Assembly (NCBI RefSeq): GCF_030654605.1
Contig: NZ_JAURXB010000246.1
Span: 1-45,400 of the forward strand
Direction of reading: 5' to 3'
DNA from: Bradyrhizobium sp.
GTDB lineage: Bacteria > Pseudomonadota > Alphaproteobacteria > Rhizobiales > Xanthobacteraceae
DNA: 45,400 bases
The notes under the pieces are model-generated. The model saw only the letters and a program-made list of their open reading frames with translations. It was not told the DNA's origin and ran no database searches. Positions 1 through 10,140 of the stretch are shown here, piece by piece; positions within the stretch are counted from its first letter, which is position 1, and every line of letters begins with the position of its first letter. The translations under genes and the position numbers were made by a program.

Positions 1-1023
1 CAGGATCTGTTCGGCCTCGCCCATTACCCGCATCACCCTGGGATGGCGGTACATCCTGAACTTCAGGAACGCCTTGATCCCGGCTTCCGCCTGCGCCACC
101 TCGGGCGGAAACGTGATCAGGACATCGCCCAAGTTGCGCACGTCCTCGACCGACGACGGCCTGGCGATATCGAGCCGGCGGCGCGCTTCGGTGACGACAG
201 CGCCGATCAGGTACGAAATCAGTTCGCGCACCAGCTCCGCGCCGCGCCTGACGTCGTCGAGACCGGGATAGTGCCGTCCGATCTCCGCGATCATTTCGGC
301 CGTCAGCGGCATGACCTTGAGGTCGTCGACCGTGAACAGGTCGGCCCGAAGACCATCGTCGATGTCGTGGGCGTCATAGGCGATGTCGTCGGCGATCGCC
401 GCGACCTGGGCTTCCAGCGAGGCAAAGCTCCACAATTCCAGGTCATAGGCCGCCATGTAGTCGGATATCCCGGCGGGAATGCCGTGGTCGGCGTGACGTC
501 CGACCGCGGCGCCGTTGCGCCCGGTCAGCGGACCGTTGTGCTTGACGATACCCTCCAGCGCTTCCCAGGTCAGGTTGAGCCCGTCGAACTCGGGATAGCG
601 ATGTTCCAGCGAGGTGACGACGCGCAGGGTCTGGGCATTGTGGTCGAAGCCGCCATGGGCCTGCAGGCAGGCGTCGAGCGCCCGCTCGCCGGCATGGCCG
701 AACGGCGGATGGCCGAGATCATGCGCCAGCGCCAGGGTTTCCGTGAGATCCTCGTCGAGGCCGAGCTGCCGGGCCAACGCCCGGGCGATCTGCGCCACTT
801 CGAGGCTGTGGGTGAGCCGGGTCCGGTAATGATCGCCCTCATGGAACACGAAGACCTGGGTCTTGTGTTTGAGGCGGCGAAAGGCGGTGGAATGGATCAC
901 CCGGTCGCAATCCCGCCGAAACGGGCTGCGGGTCTTGCTCGGCGGCTCCGCAAACAGCCGCCCCCGGCTGCGCTCGGGGTCGCAGGCATAGATCGCGCGT
1001 GGGGCTGCCATTCCGACCGACAC
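1..1023 (-). CDS. dgt: dGTPase-like triphosphohydrolase, 3' end outside window
   Basis: The product resembles deoxyguanosinetriphosphate triphosphohydrolase-like proteins, which hydrolyse dNTPs to deoxynucleosides and triphosphate in the cytoplasm. The N-terminal part reads [20 protein letters not shown], followed by [14 protein letters not shown] and [17 protein letters not shown]. These contain the H...HD metal-binding residues of the HD phosphohydrolase fold. The gene runs off the left edge of the window, so about 340 residues are visible of a family usually near 400. I chose the GTG at 1023 (start [10 protein letters not shown]), which matches the N-terminus I remember from related bacteria; an in-frame ATG at 1011 is the alternative. 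It is divergent from the Fe-S gene to its right, with about 110 bp between them. Family assignment is confident; the exact substrate is not shown by sequence. Confidence 0.93.
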   Translation of the reverse strand, partial: MSVGMAAPRAIYACDPERSRGRLFAEPPSKTRSPFRRDCDRVIHSTAFRRLKHKTQVFVFHEGDHYRTRLTHSLEVAQIARALARQLGLDEDLTETLALAHDLGHPPFGHAGERALDACLQAHGGFDHNAQTLRVVTSLEHRYPEFDGLNLTWEALEGIVKHNGPLTGRNGAAVGRHADHGIPAGISDYMAAYDLELWSFASLEAQVAAIADDIAYDAHDIDDGLRADLFTVDDLKVMPLTAEMIAEIGRHYPGLDDVRRGAELVRELISYLIGAVVTEARRRLDIARPSSVEDVRNLGDVLITFPPEVAQAEAGIKAFLKFRMYRHPRVMRVMGEAEQIL

Positions 1024-1132
1024 GGTGTTTTAATCCTTATCCAATTGATTCCGCTGGCTTGCGCACTTAACTATGGAGCGTGCCGGATACCAAATAATTT
1101 GGCTATGGCAGCGGCGACCGGAGACTTCTCAC

Positions 1133-1462
1133 ATGACGACAGCCGTCACCATCAGCGAGCGGGCCGCCCGCCGCATCGGGGAGATCCTCAAAACCGAGGG
1201 CGATGGCGCCATGCTCCGGATCAGCGTCGAAGGCGGCGGATGCTCGGGCTTTCAGTACAAATTCGACGTCGAGCGCGCCCAGGCCGAAGATGACCTCGTG
1301 ATCGCGCGCGACAGCGCCGTGGTGCTGGTCGATCCGGCCTCGGTGCCCTTTCTGGCCGGCTCGGAAGTGGACTTCGTCGACGATCTGATCGGCGCCTCGT
1401 TCCGGGTGGTCAACCCGAACGCCACCGCCTCCTGCGGCTGCGGCACCAGTTTTTCGATCTGA
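1133..1462 (+). CDS. erpA: A-type iron-sulfur cluster insertion protein (ErpA/IscA family)
   Basis: This is a 109-residue HesB/IscA/ErpA scaffold or carrier protein that receives Fe-S clusters and passes them to apoproteins in the cytoplasm. The three conserved cysteines are visible: Cys37 in GGGCSGFQY and Cys101/Cys103 in the C-terminal SCGCGTSFSI. Length and cysteine spacing are typical. The ATG at 1133 is preceded by GGAG nine bases upstream, and the translation from it starts directly with the family N-terminus (TISERAARRIGEIL). An upstream in-frame ATG at 1073 would add residues that do not belong to the family. It is divergent from dgt and convergent with the amidohydrolase gene. ErpA and IscA cannot be separated firmly by eye; absence of an isc or suf operon next to it favours the stand-alone ErpA type. 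Confidence 0.92.
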   Translation: MTTAVTISERAARRIGEILKTEGDGAMLRISVEGGGCSGFQYKFDVERAQAEDDLVIARDSAVVLVDPASVPFLAGSEVDFVDDLIGASFRVVNPNATASCGCGTSFSI

Positions 1463-1491
1463 CGAACTCGGCTGACGGCCGCTCAACCCGT

Positions 1492-2337
1492 TTAACGTCT
1501 ATCCGCGAACAACGCCCTGGCGTTGCCATGCGCGATTTGTGCGGCGGCCTTCGGCGGCAGCTGCGCCAGCCAGGCGCGATAGCCGGCCATGATTTCACCG
1601 TAACTCGCCCAGCGCTCCGGCACCCAGGTGTCCGAACCGAGCAGGAACCTGTCGGGATACCGCTCGAACAGCGTGCGCCATTCCGGCGTCAGTTTCCCTC
1701 CCCCCTCGGTGATGCCGCTGCGGTACGACAATTCGCCCCACAGCTTCGGATACTTCGCCAGCATCGCGGCAACGCGATCGCCCGACAGGCCGAAGCCGGT
1801 ATGCGCCCAGATGATCTGAGCTTTCGGATTGTGCCGCATCAGGATTTCGATCGCGACATCATCGGCATGGGCGTGCAGATAGAGATTGTTGGCCACGGCG
1901 AAGTCGACGGTCTTCCTGACCCATTCATTTTCGGCGTCGCCGCTCGATAGATGAAACTCGCCGATGCCGCGATAATAGCCGCGCTTGAATTCCTCCTGCA
2001 CCAGATCGAAAATGACGGGGTCCTTGAACCAGGTCTGGATATCCGGGCGAACCCGGTACGGCCTGATGAACGGCACGACCTGCAGGCCGTCGGCCTTCGC
2101 ACCCACCAGCGCATGGGTGCCGCTGTTCGGCCGGCTGGTCGCGAGAATGCCGGTCACGCGATGCTTCTTGAACAGCGCCAGCACCTCGTCGAGCTGATAG
2201 AACGGCTTGGGTTCCCAATTGTAATGCAGGTGCGCGTCGAAAATTTCGATCGGCTCGTCCGCGCGCGCGCGAAGGCTGCCGACGGTCAGCAGGCAAGCCG
2301 CGATCAGCGCCGCGATGCATCCGCGACGCGACATCAT
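1492..2337 (-). CDS. exported amidohydrolase-fold metal-dependent hydrolase
   Basis: This predicted TIM-barrel amidohydrolase of 281 residues has a signal peptide (MMSRRGCIAALIAACLLTVG, then cleavage near ARA-DEP), so it probably acts in the periplasm. Metal-ligand motifs of the amidohydrolase_2 type are visible in order: DAHLHYNW (HxH), HAHADD, WAHTGFG and LLGSDTW. The substrate cannot be told from sequence. It begins 16 bp after the stop of the RND pump gene and on the same strand, so it is the last gene of that operon. A role tied to the pump substrate is inference. I chose the first of two adjacent ATGs at 2337 because it starts the signal peptide; an upstream in-frame ATG at 2388 would overlap the pump gene and put charged residues before the signal peptide. 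Confidence 0.85.
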   Translation of the reverse strand: MMSRRGCIAALIAACLLTVGSLRARADEPIEIFDAHLHYNWEPKPFYQLDEVLALFKKHRVTGILATSRPNSGTHALVGAKADGLQVVPFIRPYRVRPDIQTWFKDPVIFDLVQEEFKRGYYRGIGEFHLSSGDAENEWVRKTVDFAVANNLYLHAHADDVAIEILMRHNPKAQIIWAHTGFGLSGDRVAAMLAKYPKLWGELSYRSGITEGGGKLTPEWRTLFERYPDRFLLGSDTWVPERWASYGEIMAGYRAWLAQLPPKAAAQIAHGNARALFADRR

Positions 2338-2353
2338 TCCAGGCGCGGCGGCG

Positions 2354-5300
2354 TTACTCGGCCGCGACGACATGCGGTCGCTCGACATTGTCGCCCTCGT
2401 CTTCCTGCGGTTCGAGCCGGCGCTTGAGGCGGCGGTCGATGCGATCGAGATAGATGTAGATCACCGGCGTAATGAACAGCGTCAGCAGTTGCGAGACGAG
2501 CAGACCTCCGACCACGGCAATGCCGAGCGGCTGGCGCAGTTCGGCGCCGGCGCCGGTGCCGAGAGCGATCGGCAGCGTGCCGAAAATCGCCGCGAATGTC
2601 GTCATCATGATGGGGCGGAAACGCAGCAAGGCGGCTTCGCGAATGGCATGTTCGGCGCTCAACCCGACGCGGCGACGCTCCAGCGCGAAGTCCACCATCA
2701 TGATGGCGTTCTTCTTGACGATGCCGACCAGCATCACGATGCCGATCATGGCGATGACCGATAGCTCCATCCTGAATGCCATCAGCGCCAGGATGGCGCC
2801 GATGCCCGCCGACGGCAGGCCGGAAATGATCGTGATGGGGTGGATGAAGCTCTCGTACAGGATGCCGAGGATCACGAAGGCCGCGAACACCGCCGCCAGG
2901 ATCAGCACACCCTGCCCGCGCAGCGAATCCTGGAACACCTGCGCGGTGCCGGAGAACCCTGTCGCAATGGTGGCGGGAAGGTTCGAACTCTGTTCGATCC
3001 TGGTGATCTGGTTGACAGCATAGCCGAGCGAGTAATTCGGAGCGAGGTTGAACGAAATCGTCACCGCGGGCTGCTGGCCCTGGTGATTGATCTGCAGCGG
3101 ACCGACCGTCGGCACCAGCTTGGCCACCGCTTCCAGCGGGATGGTCTGGTTGTTGGCGGTCTTCATGTAGAGCTTGGACAGATCCGCTGGATCGGAGCGA
3201 AACTGCGGCTGCACCTCCAGAATGAGCTGATAATCGTTCGATGGCGTGTAGATGGTGCCTATCTGCCGCCCGCCATAGGCGTTGTAGAGCTGGTTGCGAA
3301 CCTGATCGACGGTAATGCCGTAGACCGCGGCCTTTTCGCGGTCGATCTCGACCGTCATCTGCGGGTTCTTGATGTAGAGATCCGTGGTGACGTCGAGCAG
3401 CCCGGGCACCTCGGCGATCCGGTCGCGCATTTCCGGTGCGACACGATAGAGCGATTCGGTATCGCCGCTCTGCAGGCTGTACTGATACTGGCTCTTGGAC
3501 AGCCGTCCGCCGATGTTGAGGTTCTGGACGCTCTGGAAAAACGCCTGCATCCCCGGCACTGCCATGGCCTTCTGGCGCAGACGCGCCATCACCACCGGCG
3601 CCGCGTCCCGTTCCTTCCGCGGTTTCAGGGCAATGAACAGCCGCGCATAATTCGTGGTCGTGTTCGGGCCACCTGCGCCAACCGTGCTGTTGATGTATTC
3701 GACCGCTGGATCCTTGCTGAGAATATCGGTCAGCTCCTTCTGCCGTGCCGCCATGGCGTCGAACGACGTATCTGTCGCTGCTTCGGTCGTGCCGAACAGA
3801 AAGCCGGTGTCCTCCTGGGGAAAGAATCCCTTGGGCACGACGATATAGAGCGCGACGGTGCCGGCGAGCGTTGCCAGCGTCACCACCAGCATCAACGCCT
3901 TGCGTGCCAGCACCCGGTCGAGCGACCATTCGTAGGCGCGAAGCCAGGAATCGAACATTCGCTCGAACCCCCGCAGCAGGATGTTCGGCTTCCTGGTGGC
4001 GTCATGGGCCTTCAGCACGCGCGCGCACAGCATCGGCGTCAGCGTCAGCGAAACGAAGCCGGAGACCAGGATCGCGACCGCGATCGTGACCGCGAATTCG
4101 CGGAACACGCGGCCGACAATGCCACCCATCAGCAGCACCGGAATGAATACCGCAATCAGCGAGAAGGTGATCGAAATAATGGTAAAGCCGACTTCGCGCG
4201 CGCCCTTCAGGGCCGCTTCAAAGGGCGCCATGCCACGTTCGATGTGACGAACGATGTTCTCCAGCATGACAATGGCGTCGTCGACCACGAAGCCGACCGA
4301 CAGGGTCAGCGCCAGCAGCGTCATGTTGTTGATGGAGAAGTCGAGAACATACATGACGGCGAAGGTGCCGCAGAGCGAGATAGGCACCGCCAGTGCCGGA
4401 ATGAAGGTCGCGGACGCCGAGCGCAGGAACAGGAAGATCACCAGAATCACGAGGCCGATGGCGATCAGCAGCGTTTCCTCGACATCGGCGACGGATTGCC
4501 GGATCGACTGCGAACGATCCATCGCGACCTGGATCGTCACCGATGGCGGAACCTGCGCACGCAGCGACGGCAGCTTCGCCAGCACGCCGTCCACGACGGC
4601 TACCGTATTGGCGTCAGGCTGTTTGTAGATCGCCAGAATGATCGAGCGGGTGCCGTTGAACCAGCTTGCGATCCTCTCGTTCTCGACGCTGTCGTAAACG
4701 CGCGCCACCTCGTCGAGCCGCACCGGCGAACCGTTGCGCCAGGCGACGATCACGTGCCGATAATCGGCCGCCCTGGTCATCTGGCCCGAGGCCTGAAGCG
4801 CCACGTCCTGTTTCGGCCCGTTCAGCGTGCCGACCGGCGTGGAAGAGTTGGCGCGCGCTACCGCGGTCCTGATATCGTCCAGCGTCAAGCCGCGCGCGGC
4901 GGCCGCCTCGGGATCCGCCTGTACGCGGACGGCGAATTTCTGGCTGCCGAAGATCACGACCTGGGCGACGCCCTGAATCTGCGACAGCGCCTGTGCGATG
5001 GTGATGTCGCCATACTCGTTGACCGTGGACAGCGGCAGCGTTTCCGACCGCAGCGAGACGAACAGCACCGCGAATTCCGACGGATTGACCTTCCGGAAAG
5101 TCGGCGGAATGATCATCTCGACCGGCAGCCGGCGCTGCGCGATGGAGAGCGCGGTCTGCACGTCCAGCGCGGCGGAGTCGATGTTGCGGTTGAGATTGAA
5201 CTGAATGGTGATCGCGGTGGTGCCCTGCGAGGAGATCGAGGACATCGACGAGATCCCGGCGACGGTCGAGAGCTGGCGTTCGATCGGGCCGGCGACCGAC

Positions 5301-5482
5301 GCCGCCATGGTGTCGGCGCTGGCGCCCGGCAGGGTCGCGGTCACGGCAATGGTCGGAAAATCGACCTTGGGAAGCGCGGAGACCGGCAGCAGCCGAAATC
5401 CAAACACGCCGAAAGCGATGATCGTCGCCGTCATCAGGATGGTCATGACCGGGCGGCGGATGCAAAGCTCCGACAGGGTCAT
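2354..5482 (-). CDS. RND efflux pump inner-membrane subunit (HAE1/AcrB-like)
   Basis: This 1042-residue protein is a resistance-nodulation-division transporter that uses the proton gradient to export hydrophobic or amphiphilic compounds through a tripartite complex. Length and layout fit the family: transmembrane segment 1 at the N-terminus (RRPVMTILMTATIIAFGVF), a large periplasmic loop, a central membrane block containing GFVVDDAIVMLENI, a second periplasmic loop and a C-terminal membrane block. The adjacent aspartates in VVDDAI correspond to the proton-relay pair of AcrB. The gene starts 3 bp after the stop of the membrane fusion protein gene and is followed by the amidohydrolase gene. No outer-membrane TolC-type gene lies nearby, so an unlinked one is presumably used. 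The substrate is unknown; MdtB-like is a fair comparison but not proven. Confidence 0.95.
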   Translation of the reverse strand: MTLSELCIRRPVMTILMTATIIAFGVFGFRLLPVSALPKVDFPTIAVTATLPGASADTMAASVAGPIERQLSTVAGISSMSSISSQGTTAITIQFNLNRNIDSAALDVQTALSIAQRRLPVEMIIPPTFRKVNPSEFAVLFVSLRSETLPLSTVNEYGDITIAQALSQIQGVAQVVIFGSQKFAVRVQADPEAAAARGLTLDDIRTAVARANSSTPVGTLNGPKQDVALQASGQMTRAADYRHVIVAWRNGSPVRLDEVARVYDSVENERIASWFNGTRSIILAIYKQPDANTVAVVDGVLAKLPSLRAQVPPSVTIQVAMDRSQSIRQSVADVEETLLIAIGLVILVIFLFLRSASATFIPALAVPISLCGTFAVMYVLDFSINNMTLLALTLSVGFVVDDAIVMLENIVRHIERGMAPFEAALKGAREVGFTIISITFSLIAVFIPVLLMGGIVGRVFREFAVTIAVAILVSGFVSLTLTPMLCARVLKAHDATRKPNILLRGFERMFDSWLRAYEWSLDRVLARKALMLVVTLATLAGTVALYIVVPKGFFPQEDTGFLFGTTEAATDTSFDAMAARQKELTDILSKDPAVEYINSTVGAGGPNTTTNYARLFIALKPRKERDAAPVVMARLRQKAMAVPGMQAFFQSVQNLNIGGRLSKSQYQYSLQSGDTESLYRVAPEMRDRIAEVPGLLDVTTDLYIKNPQMTVEIDREKAAVYGITVDQVRNQLYNAYGGRQIGTIYTPSNDYQLILEVQPQFRSDPADLSKLYMKTANNQTIPLEAVAKLVPTVGPLQINHQGQQPAVTISFNLAPNYSLGYAVNQITRIEQSSNLPATIATGFSGTAQVFQDSLRGQGVLILAAVFAAFVILGILYESFIHPITIISGLPSAGIGAILALMAFRMELSVIAMIGIVMLVGIVKKNAIMMVDFALERRRVGLSAEHAIREAALLRFRPIMMTTFAAIFGTLPIALGTGAGAELRQPLGIAVVGGLLVSQLLTLFITPVIYIYLDRIDRRLKRRLEPQEDEGDNVERPHVVAAE

Positions 5483-5485
5483 CGA

Positions 5486-6616
5486 TCAGGCCCCCGCTTT
5501 GGCGCCGCGCGGCGCGACCGGAGTGCCCTCCGACAACAGCAACTGCCCGTCGACGATGACATCCTCGCCGCCGGTCAGTCCGCTCGCGACCGCGGACAAT
5601 CCCTGGAAGGTGCGACTGACCGTTACGTTCAGCCGGTGGGCCTTGCCGTCCTGAATGACGAAAACATAGTTGCCGTCCTGGCTGCGCTGCACGGCGGCGG
5701 TGGGCACCGTAACGGCCTCCTCGGTGCGAATGATGAGCTTGGCGTTCACCAGCGTCCCCGGCCACAGGGTTTCGTTCTCGTTGTTCATGATACCGCGCAC
5801 GGTGACCATGCCGGTGGTGGCATCGACCGCGTTTTCGACCATCGCGACCTTGCCGTCTTCAGACCGCCGGTGGCCCGGGATGGTCGCAATCACCCTGGGG
5901 GCGCCCGCCGCCATGGCTTCGCGCAGGTCGACCAGCGTCCGCTGCGGAATGGCGAAAGTCACGTACACCGGCGCCATCTGGTTGATGACGGCGAGCGGCG
6001 CGGTATCCGCGGGCCGCACGAAATTGCCGACCTTCACGTTGGCAACGCTGATCCGTCCCGAAAACGGCGCGCGGATGGTGGTGAAGCTCTTCTGAACCTT
6101 CAGATTGTCCAGTGCGGACTGGTCTGCCCTGATCGTGCCGGTCAGGATATCGGCCTGGGTCTTGGCATTATCGACATTGACCTGCGTGGTGGCGCCCTTG
6201 CCGATCAGGTCGGCGAAGCGCCGGACGTCGCGCTGCGCCGCCTCGAGTTGCGCCCGATCCCGGGCGAGCACGCCCTCGGCCTGTTCTATCTGGGCATCGA
6301 TCTGGCGTGCATCGAGCGTAAACAGCAGATCGCCCTTGTTGACCCTGGCGCCGTCTTCGAAGTGCACCGAGACGATGGTGGTTTCGATCCGCGATTTCAG
6401 CGCCACGCTGGAAATCGGCGTTACTGTTCCGATCGAGTCGACGTCCACCGGCACCGGCTTGCGCTCGGCTTTGGCCACTTCAACCGAGACCACACGCGCG
6501 CGCGGCGGCCCCTGGACACTGGCGCCGCCGCCAAGCCATGCAGCGCGGGTACTGTAGGCAGTCAGCGCCGCAGCAACCAGCGCGCCTGCCAGAATCATCA
6601 GATTACGTTTTTTCAT
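5486..6616 (-). CDS. RND efflux periplasmic membrane fusion protein
   Basis: This 376-residue periplasmic adaptor links the RND pump to an outer-membrane channel. It has an N-terminal signal anchor (residues about 6-27), a lipoyl/barrel-sandwich half near ALKSRIETTIVSVHFEDGARVNKGDLLF, an alpha-helical hairpin (about residues 100-165, with EGVLARDRAQLEAAQRDVRR) and the second barrel half FTTIRAPFSGRISVANVKVG. The C-terminal beta-barrel and membrane-proximal domain follow (TVPTAAVQRSQDGNYVFVIQ). It is the first gene of the three-gene operon with the pump and the amidohydrolase. Its start lies 153 bp from the divergent exonuclease III gene, so the promoter must be in that gap. No regulator gene is adjacent. 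Confidence 0.94.
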   Translation of the reverse strand: MKKRNLMILAGALVAAALTAYSTRAAWLGGGASVQGPPRARVVSVEVAKAERKPVPVDVDSIGTVTPISSVALKSRIETTIVSVHFEDGARVNKGDLLFTLDARQIDAQIEQAEGVLARDRAQLEAAQRDVRRFADLIGKGATTQVNVDNAKTQADILTGTIRADQSALDNLKVQKSFTTIRAPFSGRISVANVKVGNFVRPADTAPLAVINQMAPVYVTFAIPQRTLVDLREAMAAGAPRVIATIPGHRRSEDGKVAMVENAVDATTGMVTVRGIMNNENETLWPGTLVNAKLIIRTEEAVTVPTAAVQRSQDGNYVFVIQDGKAHRLNVTVSRTFQGLSAVASGLTGGEDVIVDGQLLLSEGTPVAPRGAKAGA

Positions 6617-6769
6617 CGCATTTCACGTCAGCCGGTCCACGACGACCGGGACGGTCCAATTACCTGCCTTGAGGCCGCCTCTACGCCTTTGTCTAAACGG
6701 ATATCACACCCCCGCCGCGCATGGTATGCCAGCGAAACTAAAATTGCGGTAAGCCAACGGAACCCCTTG

Positions 6770-7561
6770 ATGCGTATTGCAACGTGGAACGTCAATTCAG
6801 TCCGGCAACGGATCGATCACCTGCTGGTCTGGCTGAAGGATTGCGCGCCCGACATCGTCTGTCTGCAGGAGATCAAATGCGTCGATGAGGCGTTCCCCCG
6901 GGAGGCCATCGAGGCGCTCGGCTACAACGTCGTCACCCACGGCCAGAAGACCTTCAACGGCGTTGCGCTGCTGTCGAAGCTGCCGTTCGAGGAAACCAGA
7001 TCGGGTCTGGCCGGCGACGACGAGGACGCCCACGCCCGGTTCCTGGAGGGCGTGGTCCCGCTCAAACATGGCGTGCTGCGGATCGCCTGCCTGTATCTGC
7101 CCAACGGGAACCCGCCGGAAACCGAGAAATATCCTTATAAACTCAGGTGGATGTCACGACTTCTTGAATATTCGAAGCAGCGGCTTAAAGCGGAAGAGCC
7201 GCTGGTGCTGGCGGGCGACTTCAACGTCATTCCGCAGGCTGCGGACGTTCATAATCCGGCGGCATGGGTCAACGACGCCCTGTTCCGCCCCGCCACCAGG
7301 GAGAGCTTTCAATCCCTGCTCGGGCTCGGGCTCACCGACGCGCTGCGCGCGGTCACCGATGCCCCCGGCCAGTATACCTTCTGGGATTATCAGGCGGGTG
7401 CCTGGCAGAAGAACCACGGCATTCGCATCGATCATCTGTTGCTGTCGCCGCAGGCCAGCGACCGCCTGCGCGGGGTCGGAATCGACAGCTATGTGCGAGC
7501 CTGGGAAAAGCCGTCCGACCATGTGCCGGTCTGGATCGATCTGGATCTGGAGGCGGCTTGA
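6770..7561 (+). CDS. xth: exodeoxyribonuclease III (AP endonuclease, ExoA/XthA type)
   Basis: This 263-residue enzyme cleaves DNA 5' of abasic sites and has 3'-5' exonuclease activity in base excision repair. All signature motifs of the endonuclease/exonuclease/phosphatase family are present: ATWNVNSVR at the N-terminus, CLQEIK (metal-binding Glu), LAGDFNVIPQ, IRIDHLLLS and the C-terminal SDHVPVW with the catalytic histidine. The ATG at 6770 gives the canonical start MRIATWNVNSV. The same reading frame stays open far upstream, antisense to the efflux genes, but that part is not coding. The gene is convergent with the Sel1-repeat gene, leaving a 34 bp gap. Confidence 0.96.
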   Translation: MRIATWNVNSVRQRIDHLLVWLKDCAPDIVCLQEIKCVDEAFPREAIEALGYNVVTHGQKTFNGVALLSKLPFEETRSGLAGDDEDAHARFLEGVVPLKHGVLRIACLYLPNGNPPETEKYPYKLRWMSRLLEYSKQRLKAEEPLVLAGDFNVIPQAADVHNPAAWVNDALFRPATRESFQSLLGLGLTDALRAVTDAPGQYTFWDYQAGAWQKNHGIRIDHLLLSPQASDRLRGVGIDSYVRAWEKPSDHVPVWIDLDLEAA

Positions 7562-7595
7562 GGCCGTCGTCGTCGGGTGATCAAACGCGCCCCGA

Positions 7596-8426
7596 TCAGT
7601 CCTTGCGGCCCTGCACCCAGTGCTCGAGCATCTGCAGTGCCATCGCCCGGTCGTCCTCGGAAGCCTTGGCGATCGCCTTGTTGTAGCTTTCCTTGATCCA
7701 GGTCTCTTCCGGCGTGGCGCTGTCGCGCGCCAGCGTCAGCCACATCAGCCCGCGGGCAGCCTGGCGCGGCAGCCGCTCGCCGTTGAACAGCATCTGGCCG
7801 AGCATGGCCTGGGCCTGATGCTGGCCCTTCTGGGCGGCGAGGCCGAGCCAGCGCGCGCCATAGCGGAAGTCGTCCCGCGACGAGCCGGCGCTCTTCAGAT
7901 AGAGCCGGGCCAAGTCGTACTGGGCATCGGCGTTGCCGAAATAGGACGCGGCATAGGAGAACATCTCCCGCGCCCGGTCCGGATCGGACTTGACCTTCGA
8001 ATTGGGAATGCCCTTGAGGTAGTAGCGGCCCAGCGCCACGAAGGCGTTGGCGACCACGCCGGCCTGCGGCGCCGACGGGCTGTCTTCCGCATGCTGGTTG
8101 GCGATCCGGCTGAAATAATCGAAGGCACGCAGATCGTCCTGGGCGACGCCTTCGCCATCGGCATACATCCGGCCGAGCTTCCATTGCGCGATCGGGTGGC
8201 CGCCTTCGGCGGCGTATTGCAGCGAAGTCAGCGAGTTGGTCGAGGCGGCTGTCGGCACCGACGCCGGCGGAACCAGCTTCTTCAGGGGCGCCGCGGTGCC
8301 GGGCTGAGGCGAAGCCACCGGAATGGCCGCATCCGAATTAACCGGCGAACCGTCGAATCCGAAGGCCGGAGCCGCGGGAACGGCCCCCAAAAGCAACGCA
8401 AAAAGGATACGCCTAGATGTCCGCAT
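7596..8426 (-). CDS. exported Sel1-like (TPR) repeat protein
   Basis: This 276-residue protein has an N-terminal signal peptide ([23 protein letters not shown]) and a series of Sel1-like repeats, for example [46 protein letters not shown] and [20 protein letters not shown]. Such repeats form helical scaffolds for protein interaction; the partner is unknown. The start at 8426 overlaps the end of ilvD by 14 bp, so translation is probably coupled. An ATG at 8450 in the same frame would push the overlap further and place extra residues before the signal peptide. A cell-envelope location is inferred from the signal sequence. Confidence 0.85.
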   Translation of the reverse strand: MRTSRRILFALLLGAVPAAPAFGFDGSPVNSDAAIPVASPQPGTAAPLKKLVPPASVPTAASTNSLTSLQYAAEGGHPIAQWKLGRMYADGEGVAQDDLRAFDYFSRIANQHAEDSPSAPQAGVVANAFVALGRYYLKGIPNSKVKSDPDRAREMFSYAASYFGNADAQYDLARLYLKSAGSSRDDFRYGARWLGLAAQKGQHQAQAMLGQMLFNGERLPRQAARGLMWLTLARDSATPEETWIKESYNKAIAKASEDDRAMALQMLEHWVQGRKD

Positions 8427-10137
8427 AACACTGTTTCTCGTGCGCACCACCCGGATGGGTTACGGCACCATCCACCGCCGGCCCAACCTGTTGGGCATAT
8501 TTCCAGAGCGCACCCGATGTATGATTGGTCGCCCGGGGCTTCCATTTGGTCTTGCGTTCAGCCAGCTCGGCATCGGTCAACTTTACGTTAAGAGTCCCGA
8601 TGTCGGCGTCGATTTCGATGATATCGCCGTCCTGCAGCAGCGCGATCGGCCCGCCGATCGCCGCCTCCGGCCCGACATGGCCGATGCAGAAGCCGCGGGT
8701 CGCGCCGGAGAACCGGCCGTCGGTGATCAGGGCGATCTTGCCGCCCATGCCCTGCCCGGTCAGCGCCGCCGTGGTCGAAAGCATTTCCCGCATGCCGGGA
8801 CCGCCGCGCGGCCCCTCATAGCGGATCACGATGACCTCGCCCTCTTTGTAGGTCTTTTTCTGGACCGACTCGAAGGCATCCTCTTCGCGATCGAAGCAGC
8901 GGGCAGGACCGGTAAATTTCAAATTCGACATGCCCGCGACCTTCACGATCGCGCCTTCAGGCGCGAGATTCCCCTTCAAGCCGACCACACCGCCGGTGAC
9001 GGTGATCGGCTTGTCGGCGGGCCGCACCACGTCCTGGTGCGGATTCCATTTCACGCTTTTGAGGTTTTCGGCGATCGTCCGGCCCGTCACGGTCAAGCAA
9101 TCCCCGTGCAGATAGCCATTGTCGAGCAGCGTCTTCATCAGAAGCGGTATGCCGCCAACCTCGAACATGTCTTTGGCGACATAACGGCCGCCCGGTTTCA
9201 AATCCGCGACATACGGTGTTTTTTTGAAGATTTCGGCCACGTCGAACAGGTCGAACTTGATGCCGCATTCATGCGCGATGGCCGGCAAGTGCAGCGCAGC
9301 ATTGGTCGATCCGCCGGAGGCGGCGACCACTGCCGCGGCGTTTTCCAGCGCCTTGCGGGTGACGATGTCGCGCGGCCGGATGTTGAGGGCGATCAGCTCC
9401 ATCACCTTCTCGCCGGCGGTCATGCAGAACGAATCGCGGATTTCGTAAGGCGCCGGCGCCCCGGCCGAGTATGGCAGCGCGAGCCCAATGGCTTCCGATA
9501 CCGTCGCCATGGTGTTGGCGGTGAATTGTGCACCGCACGCGCCGGCCGACGGGCACGCCACCCGCTCGATTTCGTCGAGGTCGGCGTCCGACATCTCGCC
9601 GACCGAATGCTTGCCGACGGCCTCGAACATGTCCTGCACCGTGACCTGCTGGCCGCGGAAATTGCCGGGCAGGATCGAGCCGCCATAGATGAAGATCGAG
9701 GGCACGTTGAGCCGGACCATCGCCATCATCATGCCCGGCAGCGACTTGTCGCAGCCGGCGAGCCCGACCAGCGCGTCATAGGCGTGGCCGCGCATGGTCA
9801 ATTCGACGGAATCGGCGATGCATTCGCGCGACGGCAGCGACGATCGCATGCCGTCATGGCCCATGGCGATGCCGTCGGTGACGGTGATGGTGCAGAATTC
9901 GCGCGGGGTGCCGCCGGCGGAAGCAACGCCCTTCTTGACCGCCTGGGCCTGTCGCATCAGCGAGATGTTGCAGGGCGCCGCCTCGTTCCAGCACGACGCC
10001 ACGCCGACGAACGGCTGGTGAATCTGCTGGGTGGTCAGGCCCATGGCATAGAGATACGAGCGATGCGGCGCCCGTTCCGGGCCCTCCGTCACGTGACGGC
10101 TCGGCAGCCTGCCCTTGATGCTGGTCTTGGCGTCCAT
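8413..10137 (-). CDS. ilvD: dihydroxy-acid dehydratase
   Basis: This 574-residue enzyme dehydrates 2,3-dihydroxy-isovalerate and 2,3-dihydroxy-3-methylvalerate to the keto acids that give valine and isoleucine; it uses a Fe-S cluster and Mg2+. The IlvD/Edd features are clear: [11 protein letters not shown] (Cys49 and Cys56), [31 protein letters not shown], and the C-terminal [21 protein letters not shown]. The length fits the longer type common in alphaproteobacteria. The gene is alone except for the overlapping Sel1-repeat gene downstream. A stable hairpin just before the start codon covers the likely ribosome binding site (separate entry). Confidence 0.97.
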   Translation of the reverse strand: MDAKTSIKGRLPSRHVTEGPERAPHRSYLYAMGLTTQQIHQPFVGVASCWNEAAPCNISLMRQAQAVKKGVASAGGTPREFCTITVTDGIAMGHDGMRSSLPSRECIADSVELTMRGHAYDALVGLAGCDKSLPGMMMAMVRLNVPSIFIYGGSILPGNFRGQQVTVQDMFEAVGKHSVGEMSDADLDEIERVACPSAGACGAQFTANTMATVSEAIGLALPYSAGAPAPYEIRDSFCMTAGEKVMELIALNIRPRDIVTRKALENAAAVVAASGGSTNAALHLPAIAHECGIKFDLFDVAEIFKKTPYVADLKPGGRYVAKDMFEVGGIPLLMKTLLDNGYLHGDCLTVTGRTIAENLKSVKWNPHQDVVRPADKPITVTGGVVGLKGNLAPEGAIVKVAGMSNLKFTGPARCFDREEDAFESVQKKTYKEGEVIVIRYEGPRGGPGMREMLSTTAALTGQGMGGKIALITDGRFSGATRGFCIGHVGPEAAIGGPIALLQDGDIIEIDADIGTLNVKLTDAELAERKTKWKPRATNHTSGALWKYAQQVGPAVDGAVTHPGGAHEKQCYADI

Positions 10138-10140
10138 CGC

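Noticed and set aside
2840..6769. A plus-strand frame open for about 1300 codons before the exonuclease III start
   Set aside because: It is antisense to the RND pump and membrane fusion protein genes, is rich in Arg, His, Gln and Asp as expected from the complementary strand of GC-rich genes, and shows no domain. Only the last 263 codons are a gene.
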